Positions 11,420 to 20,233 are shown, numbered from the stretch's first letter. The stretch: 50,975 bases of DNA from Bifidobacterium reuteri DSM 23975 (GCF_000741695.1 NZ_JGZK01000021.1:1-50975), one strand, 5' to 3'. The notes: generated by a model not told the origin, from the sequence alone. Program-made: numbers and translations.

Positions 11420-11797
11420 GACCTTGACCTCCCGTCATGTTCCTCTCCCTGCCATCCTAGCTGTTGGCCTCGGCGGTGCGGTGTGGGCGGCGTAGGCTGC
11501 GCGGGGACGGCACCAAAGGAAAAGCCCGGCTGTTTGGGCCGGGCTTTGAAGGAGAGAAGGAAGAAGAAGGGATTCAGTTATGTGTTTGGCCTGTTGCGGC
11601 CTGACTCCATATAACCGCGCCAGGTTCAACGCCGCGTGCAAATGGTCTGGGAATTTCGTGTGAACGGCGGCTTTTCAGGTTGGTTCGGGCCTCCCATATT
11701 GCCCAAGCCCTATTGCGTATCCCTCTGCACAGCTCGCGCGATATCTCAGCGACTATATCCCGCCAACCGTCCGCTGAGCGGTGAGGCTAGCGCTGTG
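11420..11797. other. Intergenic region
   Basis: There are 378 bases between the start of the response regulator and the stop of the glycosyltransferase (both minus). The only recognisable item is the terminator at 11515-11547. Short frames here cross the terminator and are not credible genes. I looked for a signal-peptide precursor for the two-component pair and found none. Confidence 0.5.
11515..11547 (-). terminator. Intrinsic terminator after the glycosyltransferase gene
   Basis: AAAGCCCGGC (11521-11530) pairs with GCCGGGCTTT (11538-11547). On the minus strand the stem is followed by TTTTCCTTT. It lies about 250 bases downstream of the glycosyltransferase stop. Confidence 0.75.
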
Positions 11798-13087
11798 CTA
11801 CTGCCGCTCCTCGAAGGTGACGCCGTTGCGGGCGGCGAGGCGCTCGGCCTTGCGCTCTTCGCGTCTCTCCTTGCGTTCCTCGGCATGTTCGATGTGCTGG
11901 ATGCGCAGCTGGCGCCAATCCTCCCGCATGTCGCGGAACCGCTCGGCAAGCGTCAGCTCGTCGTTCGACTTGGCCTTGCCGGCAGCATCCGCGCCCGCTC
12001 CGGTGCCGGCGGCTTCCGGGTTCCTCGCCGGGAGAAGCCATGCAGGCGCGTCGTCCGAGCTCGCGGCCAAGGCGTCCGTGGCACTGGAACCCAGTGCATC
12101 CGCGGCATTGTCCGCGAGCTTGGTGATGCCCACCTTCACCAGGCTCAGCAGTTCGCGCAGCGTATCCGGGATCGGTTCGTCGCTTTCGCTGGCGGTCTTG
12201 GTCAGTCGGTCGATGTGCCGGCGAATCGCGTCCGCATCTTCGGGGTCGATTTTGAGGCCGGCGATCATCGATTGGCGGATGGTCTCATAGTCGAGATTCG
12301 CGAAGAAATTCAGCTGCTGCAGCGTCATGAATCCCTTGAGCTCCGGGAAATGCTCGAGAATATAGTCTTCGCGATCGTCGGCGGCGCGGGTCCAGTCGCG
12401 CGTAAGCTTGGGGTCCCAGCTGGAGGTGATCGAACCTTCGCGCATACGGTAGTGGTAGAGCACTTTGGGAATCCGCACCACGCGCGTGGCGGCGCCGATC
12501 ACATTGCAGATGCGGGAGAGGTCCTCGATTTTACGGCCGACCGGGAACGAGAAATCGTTGTTCTGATAGGTCGATGCCGGGGCGAGGAACGCCCAGAAAT
12601 ACCCGTCGATTTCGGCCTTGACCTGCTTTTTCAGCGCCTCCACCGGTGTGAGCACCTGCACTTCGGTGAAGTCGTTGTGGCGATAGTTGGAGAGCAGCGG
12701 CTTGCCGTTCTCTGAAATGGTGTCGAACTGGAACATCACCAGATCGGCGTCGTACTTGCGCATGGCTGCGAGGCAATCCTCGACCAATGTGGGGGCGACA
12801 GTGTCGTCGGAATCAGCGAAGTATATATAGTCGCCGGTGGCCTGCGCGATGCCGGCGTTGCGCGCATCCGAAAGGCCGCCGTTTGGTTTATGGATGACGC
12901 GTACGCGCGCGTCCGTGGCCGCCCAGGCGTCGCACATGGCGGGGCAGTGGTCGGGCGAGCCGTCGTCGACCAGCAGGATTTCCAGATTGGCATACGTCTG
13001 CGATGTGATGCTTGTCACACAATCGTCGAGGAACTGCTCGACCTTGTAGACCGGGATGATGATGCTGACCAGTGGATCGTGTTCCAT
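11798..13087 (-). CDS. Family 2 glycosyltransferase
   Basis: This 429-residue protein starts with the GT-A fold signature (VSIIIPVYKVEQFLDDCVTSI), has the nucleotide-binding NGGLSDARNAG segment and the metal-binding SDD (DXD-like) near residue 93. It probably adds a sugar to a cell-surface polysaccharide or teichoic-type polymer. After the GT domain comes a helical region and a strongly charged C-terminal coil near residues 370-429 (ERKERREERKAERLAARN). The frame is open further upstream, but the ATG at 13087 begins the family motif. TACCCT lies 6 bases before it on the minus strand, suggesting a leaderless transcript. Acceptor and donor are unknown. Confidence 0.88.
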   Translation of the reverse strand: MEHDPLVSIIIPVYKVEQFLDDCVTSITSQTYANLEILLVDDGSPDHCPAMCDAWAATDARVRVIHKPNGGLSDARNAGIAQATGDYIYFADSDDTVAPTLVEDCLAAMRKYDADLVMFQFDTISENGKPLLSNYRHNDFTEVQVLTPVEALKKQVKAEIDGYFWAFLAPASTYQNNDFSFPVGRKIEDLSRICNVIGAATRVVRIPKVLYHYRMREGSITSSWDPKLTRDWTRAADDREDYILEHFPELKGFMTLQQLNFFANLDYETIRQSMIAGLKIDPEDADAIRRHIDRLTKTASESDEPIPDTLRELLSLVKVGITKLADNAADALGSSATDALAASSDDAPAWLLPARNPEAAGTGAGADAAGKAKSNDELTLAERFRDMREDWRQLRIQHIEHAEERKERREERKAERLAARNGVTFEERQ

Positions 13088-13148
13088 GATTCTAGGGTAA
13101 CGCCGGGTCTCGCCGTGCTGTGCCGCGCTGCTTTCACGCGACACGCGG

Positions 13149-13164
13149 TGCGAAAATTTTCGCA
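13149..13164. promoter_or_regulatory. Perfect 16-bp palindrome upstream of msiK
   Basis: TGCGAAAATTTTCGCA is a perfect palindrome that ends 9 bases before the predicted -35 of the msiK promoter. The position suits an operator; the regulator is unknown. Confidence 0.55.
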
Positions 13165-13173
13165 TTCCGGGCC

Positions 13174-13201
13174 TTGTTTTTGTGCATATGCCGTGTATAG
13201 T
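13174..13201 (+). promoter_or_regulatory. Predicted msiK promoter
   Basis: A -35 TTGTTT (13174-13179) and -10 TATAGT (13196-13201) are separated by 16 bases. This would give a leader of about 165 nt before the msiK start at 13375. Confidence 0.6.
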
Positions 13202-13374
13202 GAAACTTGGCTCAACGAAGAGAACCTTCACTGAACCGGAAAAAGTAAACGCTGAAGCTTGCAGTTTCCGAAAGCAATGTTGTAGTCGGTGGCGACAGGT
13301 CGAAGCACAGTAAAGAATAAATCCCTTTACCACGGATCGTGAGGCACGTACCTGCCTCTGAAAGGATTGCAATT

Positions 13375-14502
13375 ATGGCAGAAGTCGTTTTCGACCACGT
13401 CACTCGTATCTACCCGGGCAACGACAAGCCCTCTGTGGATGATCTGAATCTTGATATCAAGGATGGCGAGTTCCTCGTCCTCGTCGGCCCCTCTGGCTGC
13501 GGTAAGTCTACGACCCTTCGTATGCTCGCCGGCCTGGAAGAGGTCAACAAGGGCCGCATCCTCATCGGTGGCAAGGATGTCACCACGATGCAGCCGAAGG
13601 ACCGCGACATCGCAATGGTGTTCCAGAACTACGCTCTGTACCCGCACATGACCGTTGCCGACAACATGGGCTTCGCCCTGAAGATCGCCGGCACTCCGAA
13701 GGAAGAGATCCGCAAGCGCGTCGAGAAGGCCGCCGAGATCCTCGACCTGACCGAGTACCTCGACCGCAAGCCGAAGGCTCTGTCCGGTGGTCAGCGTCAG
13801 CGTGTGGCCATGGGCCGTGCAATCGTTCGTGAGCCGAAGGTCTTCCTCATGGATGAGCCGCTCTCTAACCTCGATGCCAAGCTTCGTGTCCAGACCCGTA
13901 CCCAGATTGCCGCTCTGCAGCGTCAGCTGGGTGTCACCACCCTGTACGTGACCCACGATCAGACCGAGGCTCTGACGATGGGCGACCGCATCGCCGTCAT
14001 CAAGCTCGGCATCCTGCAGCAGGTCGGCGCTCCGACCGAGCTGTACGATCGCCCGGCCAACGTCTTCGTCGCCGGCTTCATCGGCTCCCCGTCGATGAAC
14101 CTGAACACCCACCCGGTGGTCAACGGCAAGGCGAAGATCGGTGAGGACACTGTTGATCTGCCGGCCGAGGCCGTCAACAAGCTGACCGCCGAGGACAACA
14201 ACCAGATCGTGGTCGGCTTCCGTCCTGAGGACGCCAGCCTGGCCGCCTCCGACGACCCGAACGCCTTCTCCCTGAAGGTCGTCAACGTCGAGGATCTGGG
14301 CTCCGATGGCTACATCTACGGCAACATCATCACCGATGGCTCCGCCGCCGAGGCCTCCCAGGTCATGTCCGACCAGAACAAGCTCACCACGATTCGTGTG
14401 AACCCGCGTGCGCTTCCGAAGGTCGGTGCGACCGTCAAGATCAAGATCGACCCGGCCAAGATGCACCTGTTCGCTCCGTCGACCGAGCTGCGTCTGAACT
14501 GA
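13375..14502 (+). CDS. msiK: Shared sugar ABC transporter ATPase (MsiK/UgpC type)
   Basis: This 375-residue ATPase has Walker A (GPSGCGKST, residues 38-46), the Q-loop ([12 protein letters not shown]), the signature [10 protein letters not shown], Walker B ([12 protein letters not shown]), the switch His (VTHDQTEA) and the C-terminal MOI/TOBE domain of carbohydrate-importer ATPases. In actinobacteria one such ATPase commonly serves many sugar importers. The raf-type transporter at 42-45 kb in this window has no ATPase of its own, which fits this. The ATG at 13375 has AAAGGA 8 bases upstream. It is alone between a promoter and two terminators, as expected for a general component. Confidence 0.93.
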   Translation: MAEVVFDHVTRIYPGNDKPSVDDLNLDIKDGEFLVLVGPSGCGKSTTLRMLAGLEEVNKGRILIGGKDVTTMQPKDRDIAMVFQNYALYPHMTVADNMGFALKIAGTPKEEIRKRVEKAAEILDLTEYLDRKPKALSGGQRQRVAMGRAIVREPKVFLMDEPLSNLDAKLRVQTRTQIAALQRQLGVTTLYVTHDQTEALTMGDRIAVIKLGILQQVGAPTELYDRPANVFVAGFIGSPSMNLNTHPVVNGKAKIGEDTVDLPAEAVNKLTAEDNNQIVVGFRPEDASLAASDDPNAFSLKVVNVEDLGSDGYIYGNIITDGSAAEASQVMSDQNKLTTIRVNPRALPKVGATVKIKIDPAKMHLFAPSTELRLN

Positions 14503-14551
14503 GCGATCAGTATCAACACTTGGTAAGGCCTTGCGGCTTTGCCAACCATTA

Positions 14552-14588
14552 AACGAGGTTATTTCTCTTCCTCTCTTATAACCTCGTT
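14552..14588 (+). terminator. Hairpin after msiK (first)
   Basis: AACGAGGTTAT (14552-14562) pairs with ATAACCTCGTT (14578-14588) around a pyrimidine loop. Confidence 0.6.
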
Positions 14589-14590
14589 GG

Positions 14591-14624
14591 AAAAGCCCTG
14601 CATAGCTGCGGGGCTTTTCTTTTT
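14591..14624 (+). terminator. Intrinsic terminator after msiK (second)
   Basis: AAAAGCCCTGC pairs with GCGGGGCTTTT (14608-14618) and is followed by CTTTTTC. This is the stronger of the two hairpins. Confidence 0.8.
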
Positions 14625-14629
14625 CTCTG

Positions 14630-14736
14630 TTAAACCAGAATTGACATAGATCCTTTCCTTGGCTCCCCTTGTCAGGGGAGCTGTCGGCGAAGCCGACTGA
14701 GGGGTAGTCCGCAAGCATATGTCAATTCTTGTTTAA
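14630..14736. repeat. 107-bp element with 19-bp terminal inverted repeats
   Basis: TTAAACCAGAATTGACATA (14630-14648) and TATGTCAATTCTTGTTTAA (14718-14736) are inverted repeats with one mismatch. They enclose a copy of the CTCCCC/CTGAGGGG dispersed repeat (14661-14707). The layout is that of a non-autonomous mobile element carrying a hairpin cargo. No second copy of the 19-bp arms was found in the window. Confidence 0.65.
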
Positions 14737-14901
14737 TAGAGCTTTTCTTATGCCGAACTTGCCGGCATGGGGTGTCATTGCATGGCCTACATCCTGCAGC
14801 ACACGTAAAATCGAACGCATGGAGTTGAATGCATTGCCCCAGATGGATCCGCGCGCACTGAAGGCCACGTCTGTCAAGCCGAAGACGAACATGCCAATTC
14901 A

Positions 14902-16227
14902 GTGGAACCGCAGGCATTGAAGATCACCGCCGCCAGCTCGAACCCGAAGATGTTCACGCTGCCCTGGCATAAGCCGTTGGCCACATGGCCCGAGGAGCTG
15001 CTCGCCAACCTGCCGCGAGGCATCTCCCGCCACGTTGTGCGTTTCGTGCACGTGGGCGACGAAGTCTACGCCATGAAGGAGATCACCCGTCAGGTCGCCG
15101 AGCGGGAATACGAGATTCTTCGCCGGTTGCAGAAGCTCGAGCTGCCCACCGTGACCCCGATCGCCGTGGTGACCGGCCGCCATGACAAGAACGGCGAGCC
15201 GCTGGAGGCCATTCTGGTGACCCGACATCTGCGATTCTCGCTGCCGTACCGTGCGCTGTTCGCGCGCAATCTGCAGCATGATACTGCGGAGCGACTGATC
15301 GATGCTCTTGCGGTGCTGTTGGTGCGACTGCACCTGGCCGGTTTCTATTGGGGCGACGTGTCCCTCTCGAACGTACTGTTTCTGCGTGATGCCGACGCAT
15401 TCTCCGCATTCCTCGTGGATGCCGAGACCGGTGACCTGCAGGTGCAGCTCACCGATGGCCAGCGTGAATACGATATCGATCTGGCCCGCACGAACATCAT
15501 CGGCGAACTGATGGACCTTGCCTCCGGACGTCTGCTGCCGAGCGATGTGGACGAGATCGAGGTTGGCAACCGTCTGGTCGATCGGTACCATTCGCTGTGG
15601 AGCGCGCTCACCGACACCGATAAGTTCGGGCCGGACGAGATGTGGAAGATCGAGCAGCGTGTCAACAAGCTCAACGAGCTGGGCTTCGACGTGGACGAGC
15701 TTGAGATGAAGACCGCTGAGGATGGCAAGCGCGTGCTGGTGCGTCCGCGCGTGGTGGATGCAGGATATGCCAACCGCAAGCTGCTGCGTCTGACCGGTCT
15801 GGATGTGCAGGAGAATCAGGCCCGTCGCCTGCTCAATGACCTTGACGCCTACCGCGCGTCCACGTGGCGCGACGGCGAGGACCTCGAGATCGTGGCCACC
15901 GATTGGATGCGCGAGGTGTACGAGCCGACCGTGCGCATGATTCCGCCGGAATATCGGACGCAGATCGAGCCGGCGCAGTTCTTCCATGAGGTGCTCGACC
16001 ACCGTTGGTTCCTCGCCGAGAAGGCCGGCCATGATGTGCCGATGGGTGAGGCCGTGACCAGTTACATCGACAACGTCCTGCCGAACTACAAGCTCGACAA
16101 GAAGGCCCTTGACGAGCTCAACGCCGAAGCCGATGCCGGTGTGATTGACGACGAATACACCTACAACGCCGACGACGGCTACAACCCCGATGACGACCCC
16201 GACGCGGCTGTATGGGCGAGCCGTTAA
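14902..16227 (+). CDS. DUF4032 domain protein (kinase-like fold)
   Basis: This 441-residue protein matches the actinobacterial DUF4032 group, which resembles lipopolysaccharide kinases (the RIO/WaaP-like fold). The segment GFYWGDVSLSNVLF followed by FLVDAETGDL (residues 150-180) resembles a kinase catalytic loop (GD...N) and metal-binding Asp. The N-terminal VYAMKEI segment may supply the Lys. The C-terminus is acidic (DDGYNPDDDPDAAVW). The GTG at 14902 lacks a Shine-Dalgarno sequence, and the ATG at 14950 is an alternative start. Its stop codon is part of a hairpin repeat. The substrate is unknown. Confidence 0.75.
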   Translation: MEPQALKITAASSNPKMFTLPWHKPLATWPEELLANLPRGISRHVVRFVHVGDEVYAMKEITRQVAEREYEILRRLQKLELPTVTPIAVVTGRHDKNGEPLEAILVTRHLRFSLPYRALFARNLQHDTAERLIDALAVLLVRLHLAGFYWGDVSLSNVLFLRDADAFSAFLVDAETGDLQVQLTDGQREYDIDLARTNIIGELMDLASGRLLPSDVDEIEVGNRLVDRYHSLWSALTDTDKFGPDEMWKIEQRVNKLNELGFDVDELEMKTAEDGKRVLVRPRVVDAGYANRKLLRLTGLDVQENQARRLLNDLDAYRASTWRDGEDLEIVATDWMREVYEPTVRMIPPEYRTQIEPAQFFHEVLDHRWFLAEKAGHDVPMGEAVTSYIDNVLPNYKLDKKALDELNAEADAGVIDDEYTYNADDGYNPDDDPDAAVWASR

Positions 16228-16337
16228 GCGGGCAACCCAGTGGGTTGCCCGTAGGCGAGCCCCGAGCGAGGCGGTAGCCGAGTGAGGGTGGGTTGGGCTT
16301 GCCGTAGGCAAGTCCGAAATTGCTGGAGCCATTAAGC
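16218..16337 (+). repeat. Stop-codon-associated two-hairpin repeat, copy at the DUF4032 gene
   Basis: The element begins at the gene's stop (GTTAAGC). Hairpin 1 is GGGCAACCC/GGGTTGCCC (16230-16250), followed by GTAGGCGAGC. Hairpin 2 is CTTGCC-gta-GGCAAG (16298-16312), followed by TCCGAAATTGC. A 12-bp near-copy of the gene end, GAGCC(G/A)TTAAGC, occurs at 16218-16229 and again at 16326-16337, flanking the element. Confidence 0.8.
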
Positions 16338-16339
16338 AT

Positions 16340-16366
16340 GAAGCCCCTCGCATTGAGGGGCTTCAC
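16340..16366. terminator. Bidirectional terminator between convergent genes
   Basis: GAAGCCCCTC pairs with GAGGGGCTTC around GCATT. It lies between the DUF4032 gene (+) and rlmB (-). T-rich sequence is weak on both sides. Confidence 0.7.
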
Positions 16367-16394
16367 TATAAGCGGTGCATAATTGCGGTTGCGA

Positions 16395-17384
16395 TTACTT
16401 CGCGGCTTCGCGGCGGGCGTGTGCCACGGCGTACAGGCTGATGCCGGCAGCCACCGAGGCGTTCAGCGACTCCACCGTTGAGCTGATCGGAATGCCGGCG
16501 ATGGCGTCGCAAGCCTCACGGACCAGACGGCTCAGGCCGCTGCCCTCGGAGCCAAGCACCACCACAAGCGGATCGGCCTCAAAACCGGTTTCACCGACGA
16601 GTTTGTCGCCACCGCCGTCCAGGCCAACCACGTAATAGCCGCGTTCCTTCAGCCCTTCGATGGCCTTGTTCAGGTTCACCACGCGGGCCACCGGCATATG
16701 CGCGGCCGCGCCTGCGGACACCTTCCATGCCGCGGCGTTCACCGATGCGGAGCGGCGCTCCGGCAGGATCACACCGTTCGCGCCGAATGCGGCGGCCGAA
16801 CGGATCACTGCACCGAGGTTCTGCGGATCGGTCACGCCATCCAAAGCGATGAACAGCGGACGCGAAGCGATCCGCATGGCCGCGGAATTCACGGCCTCCA
16901 TGGCCTTCGCCTTCTTCTCGGCACGCTCCACCAGCTCATGCAACGAGGAGTACTGGTACGGATTCACCTTCAGAATCACGCCCTGATGGTTGCCCGAGCG
17001 GGCGATGCGATCCATCTCCAGACGGTCGGCCTCCAGCATGTGCAGACCGTTCATGCCTGCGATCTTCACGATTTCGCGCGTGCGGTCATCGTGCTCGATG
17101 CGCGACATGATGTACAGCGTGGAGCTCGGCACGCCCACGCGCAGCGCCTCCAGCACGGAATTGCGGCCGAACACCAGGTCGGAAGTGTCGGCCGACGCGA
17201 ACTTGTCCACGCGACGGCGGGCCGCCAGACGCGGGTCGGAGCGCATACGACGCTCGGCGATTTGCTTGGCCTTATACGCCTTGTGATACACGCGGTCCTC
17301 GGCCTTCGGCGTGGGGCCATAGCCCTTCAACTTATTACGATGCTTTCCACCCGACCCCTTGGTCGGTCCCTTTTTCATAGCCAT
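16395..17384 (-). CDS. rlmB: SpoU/TrmH-family RNA 2'-O-methyltransferase (RlmB-like)
   Basis: This 329-residue protein has a basic N-terminus (KKGPTKGSGGKHRNKLKGYG), the substrate-binding domain (VFGRNSVLEALRVG) and the SPOUT knot with its three motifs: DGVTDPQNLGAVIRSAAAFG, VVVLGSEGSGLS, and IPISSTVESLNASVAAGISLY. These are diagnostic for TrmH/RlmB enzymes, which methylate ribose 2'-OH in 23S rRNA using S-adenosylmethionine. I chose the ATG at 17384. It lies 7 bases after a GACAAT -10-like hexamer (minus strand), suggesting leaderless translation. ATGs at 17393 and 17378 are also possible. The exact rRNA target is inferred. Confidence 0.9.
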   Translation of the reverse strand: MAMKKGPTKGSGGKHRNKLKGYGPTPKAEDRVYHKAYKAKQIAERRMRSDPRLAARRRVDKFASADTSDLVFGRNSVLEALRVGVPSSTLYIMSRIEHDDRTREIVKIAGMNGLHMLEADRLEMDRIARSGNHQGVILKVNPYQYSSLHELVERAEKKAKAMEAVNSAAMRIASRPLFIALDGVTDPQNLGAVIRSAAAFGANGVILPERRSASVNAAAWKVSAGAAAHMPVARVVNLNKAIEGLKERGYYVVGLDGGGDKLVGETGFEADPLVVVLGSEGSGLSRLVREACDAIAGIPISSTVESLNASVAAGISLYAVAHARREAAK

Positions 17385-17462
17385 AGGTGACATTGTCCCA
17401 GCACCCCGCGCCAAATGACTGCCCGAGCCCGGCGCGCATGCATCGCGAGTACAGTATCAGAG

Positions 17463-18848
17463 GTGAGACAAGAGGCGAAGAAGCAACGCGAGATATTTGG
17501 ACTGTCCCCGCTGTACTGGGGGCTTTGGCTGGCGATTCTGATCCTGTGGATGGGGCGCTTCGTCACGTCATTCCTCTCCATATATCTGGTGTCCGCGCTG
17601 CATATCGATGAAGGCGTGGTCGGTGCCGTGGTGGCCATGTACGGCTTCGGCGCGATCATCGGCTGCCTGTTCGGCGGCATGCTGTCCGACCGCTTCGGAC
17701 GCCAGTCCATGATCATCATCGGTGAGATCGGCGCGGCGGCAGCCTTGCTGGTGGTGTCGGTGCTGGTCGAGCCGGTGTCGTTGGGCGCGGCGTTGTTCGT
17801 GTATGGCGCGTTCGCTTCGCTGCCGAGCCCGGCAATCGCCGCCTACATCGCCGATGTGGTGCCCGCCGAACGTCAACAGCGCGCGTATGTGCTGCAGTCG
17901 TGGGCCATCAACTGTGGGTATGCGATTGGTCCGATTGTGGCCAATCAATTGGTCAAGGTGTCGTATTCGCTGATGTTCTATGTCGAGGCGGCCGTGATGG
18001 TAGGCGTCACTGTGCTGCTTATTGCCTTCTTCCGCGAGGTCAGGCATCTGGGAATCGCTGTGCCGAAACCGTGGGATGGCTCAGGACGCGCTACTGGGGA
18101 CTCCGCGACCGTTGCCGCTGCCCTGGTCGATGATGCTGCTCTGACCGATGATGCTGCTCTGGACGGTGATGCCGGCGCAGCACCGGCCGCCACCGCCCGG
18201 GCCGACGCCAAAGCCTCCATGCTGCGCAACTGGCGTCGCGCCATGACCGACGTGCCTTTCCTCATGTTCTCGGTACTGATGTTCGGATACTTCCTCGTCT
18301 ATTTCCAGAGCACGTCAGGTCTGCCAATCGCCATGACCGACCTTGGTCTTGACCTTGGCGACTATTCGGTATTGCTCACGATCAACGGCGGTATGCTGTG
18401 TCTGCTGCAAGTCCCGGCGATGAAGCTGTTCGCGCGCATGGGCAACTCCCGTGTGCTGATCGCCGGCCTCGCCGTGACCGTAATCGGGTACGCCGTGCAG
18501 ACCGTGGCCGACTCGTGGGCGGGTTTCGCGCTCGCCGTCATGTTGTGGACGCTGGGAGAGCTGGGCACCTTCCCCATCGCCACCACTACGGTTGCCGCAC
18601 TGGCTCCGGCTGATGCGCGCGGCACCTATCAGGGTATGTACAACGTGCTGTGGTCGCTCTCGATCGCGCTGGCCCCGCTGGCCGGAGGCTGGATGATCAG
18701 CCGCTTCGGCGGGCGCGTATTGTGGATCGCCTGCACCATCGTTTTGATTGCAGTGACCATCGGCCTGCGCCTGACCAAAACCGCGCGCGACCGCGCCATG
18801 GCCGCCAGCCTGCGCGATGCTGCCACCACAGCCGCGGATCCGGACTGA
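17463..18848 (+). CDS. MFS transporter
   Basis: This 461-residue protein has 12 predicted transmembrane segments and the MFS loop 2-3 motif (GGMLSDRFGRQSM). The central cytoplasmic loop is unusually Ala/Asp-rich, with a small tandem repeat (DDAALTDDAALDGDAG). The frame is open from 17415, but the GTG at 17463 is preferred: TACAGT lies 7 bases upstream, the geometry of a leaderless start. It is divergent from rlmB with only 78 bases between them. The substrate (drug efflux or metabolite) cannot be told. Confidence 0.85.
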   Translation: MRQEAKKQREIFGLSPLYWGLWLAILILWMGRFVTSFLSIYLVSALHIDEGVVGAVVAMYGFGAIIGCLFGGMLSDRFGRQSMIIIGEIGAAAALLVVSVLVEPVSLGAALFVYGAFASLPSPAIAAYIADVVPAERQQRAYVLQSWAINCGYAIGPIVANQLVKVSYSLMFYVEAAVMVGVTVLLIAFFREVRHLGIAVPKPWDGSGRATGDSATVAAALVDDAALTDDAALDGDAGAAPAATARADAKASMLRNWRRAMTDVPFLMFSVLMFGYFLVYFQSTSGLPIAMTDLGLDLGDYSVLLTINGGMLCLLQVPAMKLFARMGNSRVLIAGLAVTVIGYAVQTVADSWAGFALAVMLWTLGELGTFPIATTTVAALAPADARGTYQGMYNVLWSLSIALAPLAGGWMISRFGGRVLWIACTIVLIAVTIGLRLTKTARDRAMAASLRDAATTAADPD

Positions 18849-19017
18849 CGACCCACTGCCGCCGGTGGATGCTTGCGGCAAAGCGATACACATGTCACAT
18901 GCGCGGCGAAAGGCATCATGCCGCTCCGTCTCCGTACCATCGCGCATTTATCATGGTTCCTGAACACGCGGGCACCAATCGCGTGAGCACTTTGGCGTAC
19001 GACTTGCAGGGGGTGCA

Positions 19018-19836
19018 ATGCAGTACATCCAGAAGACCATCATCGGCATCGACGGCAGCGAGGCGCAGTTCGTGGGCTATGTGCCGGACGACAGCCCGGA
19101 TCTCCAGCCGGGCCGAGTCCGCGCGTCAATCCTGATTCTCCCCGGCGGCGGATATGTCATGACCTCCGACCGCGAGGCTGAGCCGGTGGCCCTGCGTTTT
19201 CTGGCCAAAGGCTTCAACGTGTTCGTGCTGCGGTATTCGGTGCGGCGCAGCCATTACCCGGTGGCGCTGGTCGAATCGGCCGAGGCCATGCGGTTGATTC
19301 GTACGAACGCGGAAGCATGGCACGCCGACCCCGAACGAATCGCCGTGATGGGCTTCTCCGCAGGCGGGCATCTGGCGGCGAACCTCGCCACTACGGCCGG
19401 CGATGACGATCTGCACGAACACGGATACGATCCGGACGAGGTGCGCCCGAATGCGCTGATGCTCGCCTATCCGGTAATCACGTCCGGCGAATACGCGCAT
19501 CGCGGTAGCTTCCAGTACTTGCTGGGCGCGCACGACCATGATCAGGCGCTGCGCGACAAGCTGTCCATCGAGAAGCATATTGACGCCAAGACGCCGCCTG
19601 TGTTCGTCTGGCACACGATGAACGACGCCACCGTGCCCGTGGAGAACACGCTGATGCTCATCGCGGCCTGCCGGGCCGCCGACGTGAGCGTCGAGGCGCA
19701 CCTGTTCCCCGAAGGACGTCACGGGCTTTCCCTGGCCAATGAGGAGACCGCCTACCACGGCAGTGCAGAACACATCGTGCCGGCCGTGCAATGCTGGCCC
19801 GAACTGGCCGAAGCCTGGTTGCGGCGACTGTTCTAG
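19018..19836 (+). CDS. Alpha/beta-hydrolase, acetyl-esterase type
   Basis: This 272-residue protein has the oxyanion motif PGGGY (residues 41-45), the nucleophile elbow GFSAGG (Ser near residue 116), an Asp in HTMNDATVP and a His in EGRHGLSL, a complete triad. It resembles the BD-FAE/acetyl-xylan esterase group, which removes acetyl groups from plant sugars or similar esters in the cytoplasm. AGGGGGTG lies just before the ATG. It stands alone between the MFS gene and a repeat block. Confidence 0.85.
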   Translation: MQYIQKTIIGIDGSEAQFVGYVPDDSPDLQPGRVRASILILPGGGYVMTSDREAEPVALRFLAKGFNVFVLRYSVRRSHYPVALVESAEAMRLIRTNAEAWHADPERIAVMGFSAGGHLAANLATTAGDDDLHEHGYDPDEVRPNALMLAYPVITSGEYAHRGSFQYLLGAHDHDQALRDKLSIEKHIDAKTPPVFVWHTMNDATVPVENTLMLIAACRAADVSVEAHLFPEGRHGLSLANEETAYHGSAEHIVPAVQCWPELAEAWLRRLF

Positions 19837-19841
19837 TGGTC

Positions 19842-20014
19842 CGTTCCGATATTTGTTGTGTGGTGCTGGCCCCCTCTGATGGGACGTTGCCGTGAAGCAA
19901 ACAGCGGAGCTGTTTGTAGGCAGCGTGTGAGCCGGCAGGCGAACCAGTTGGATGCCGCGCGCAGCGCGTCCCTGATTGCAGGACGGGCTGTCAGCGAAGC
20001 TGACTGGGGGAGAG
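19842..20014 (+). repeat. Composite intergenic repeat block
   Basis: The block shares its leading segment (GTGTGGTGCTGGCCCCCTCTG) and its GTGAAGC-AAACAGC-gga-GCTGTTT-GTAGGC hairpin with the block at 27421-27800. It continues through a GCGCGCAGCGCGTCC hairpin and tail and ends with a half copy of the CTGAGGGG repeat. It follows the esterase stop after a few bases. Confidence 0.75.
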
Positions 20015-20233
20015 AAAAAGCTTAATCCTTCAATTTTTACGATCCTGCCCACTAGGCAAAACACCATTACGCTGTACGCCAAGCGCACCTATCGGTTATG
20101 GAATAATAGCAACCGTATGCATCGGCAGCAGTTGCGTCGATGTCCATAACCGCGCAGTCCTGCGATGATCGGGGGAGATAACCCGGTGCGCTCGCAGAAC
20201 TGATTACTCCGCGGCTATACCAAGGAGAACATC
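20015..20233 (+). promoter_or_regulatory. Structured leader/promoter region of the P-type ATPase gene
   Basis: CGGTTATGGA (20093-20102) and TCCATAACCG (20143-20152) form a perfect 10-bp inverted repeat around 40 bases. This could be an operator pair or a leader stem upstream of the ATPase gene. An AT-rich GGAATAATAG is a possible -10. The Shine-Dalgarno AAGGAG is at 20222-20227. Confidence 0.4.

Larger units (their letters stand above)
14503..14901. other. Intergenic region with terminators and an inverted-repeat element
   Basis: There are 399 bases after msiK. They hold two terminators (14552-14624), the 107-bp inverted-repeat element (14630-14736) and about 165 bases before the DUF4032 gene in which I see no clear promoter. 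Confidence 0.6.

Noticed and set aside
11435..11641. Signal-peptide precursor for the AgrC-like kinase
   Set aside because: The frame crosses an intrinsic terminator and lacks the features of a cyclic-peptide precursor.
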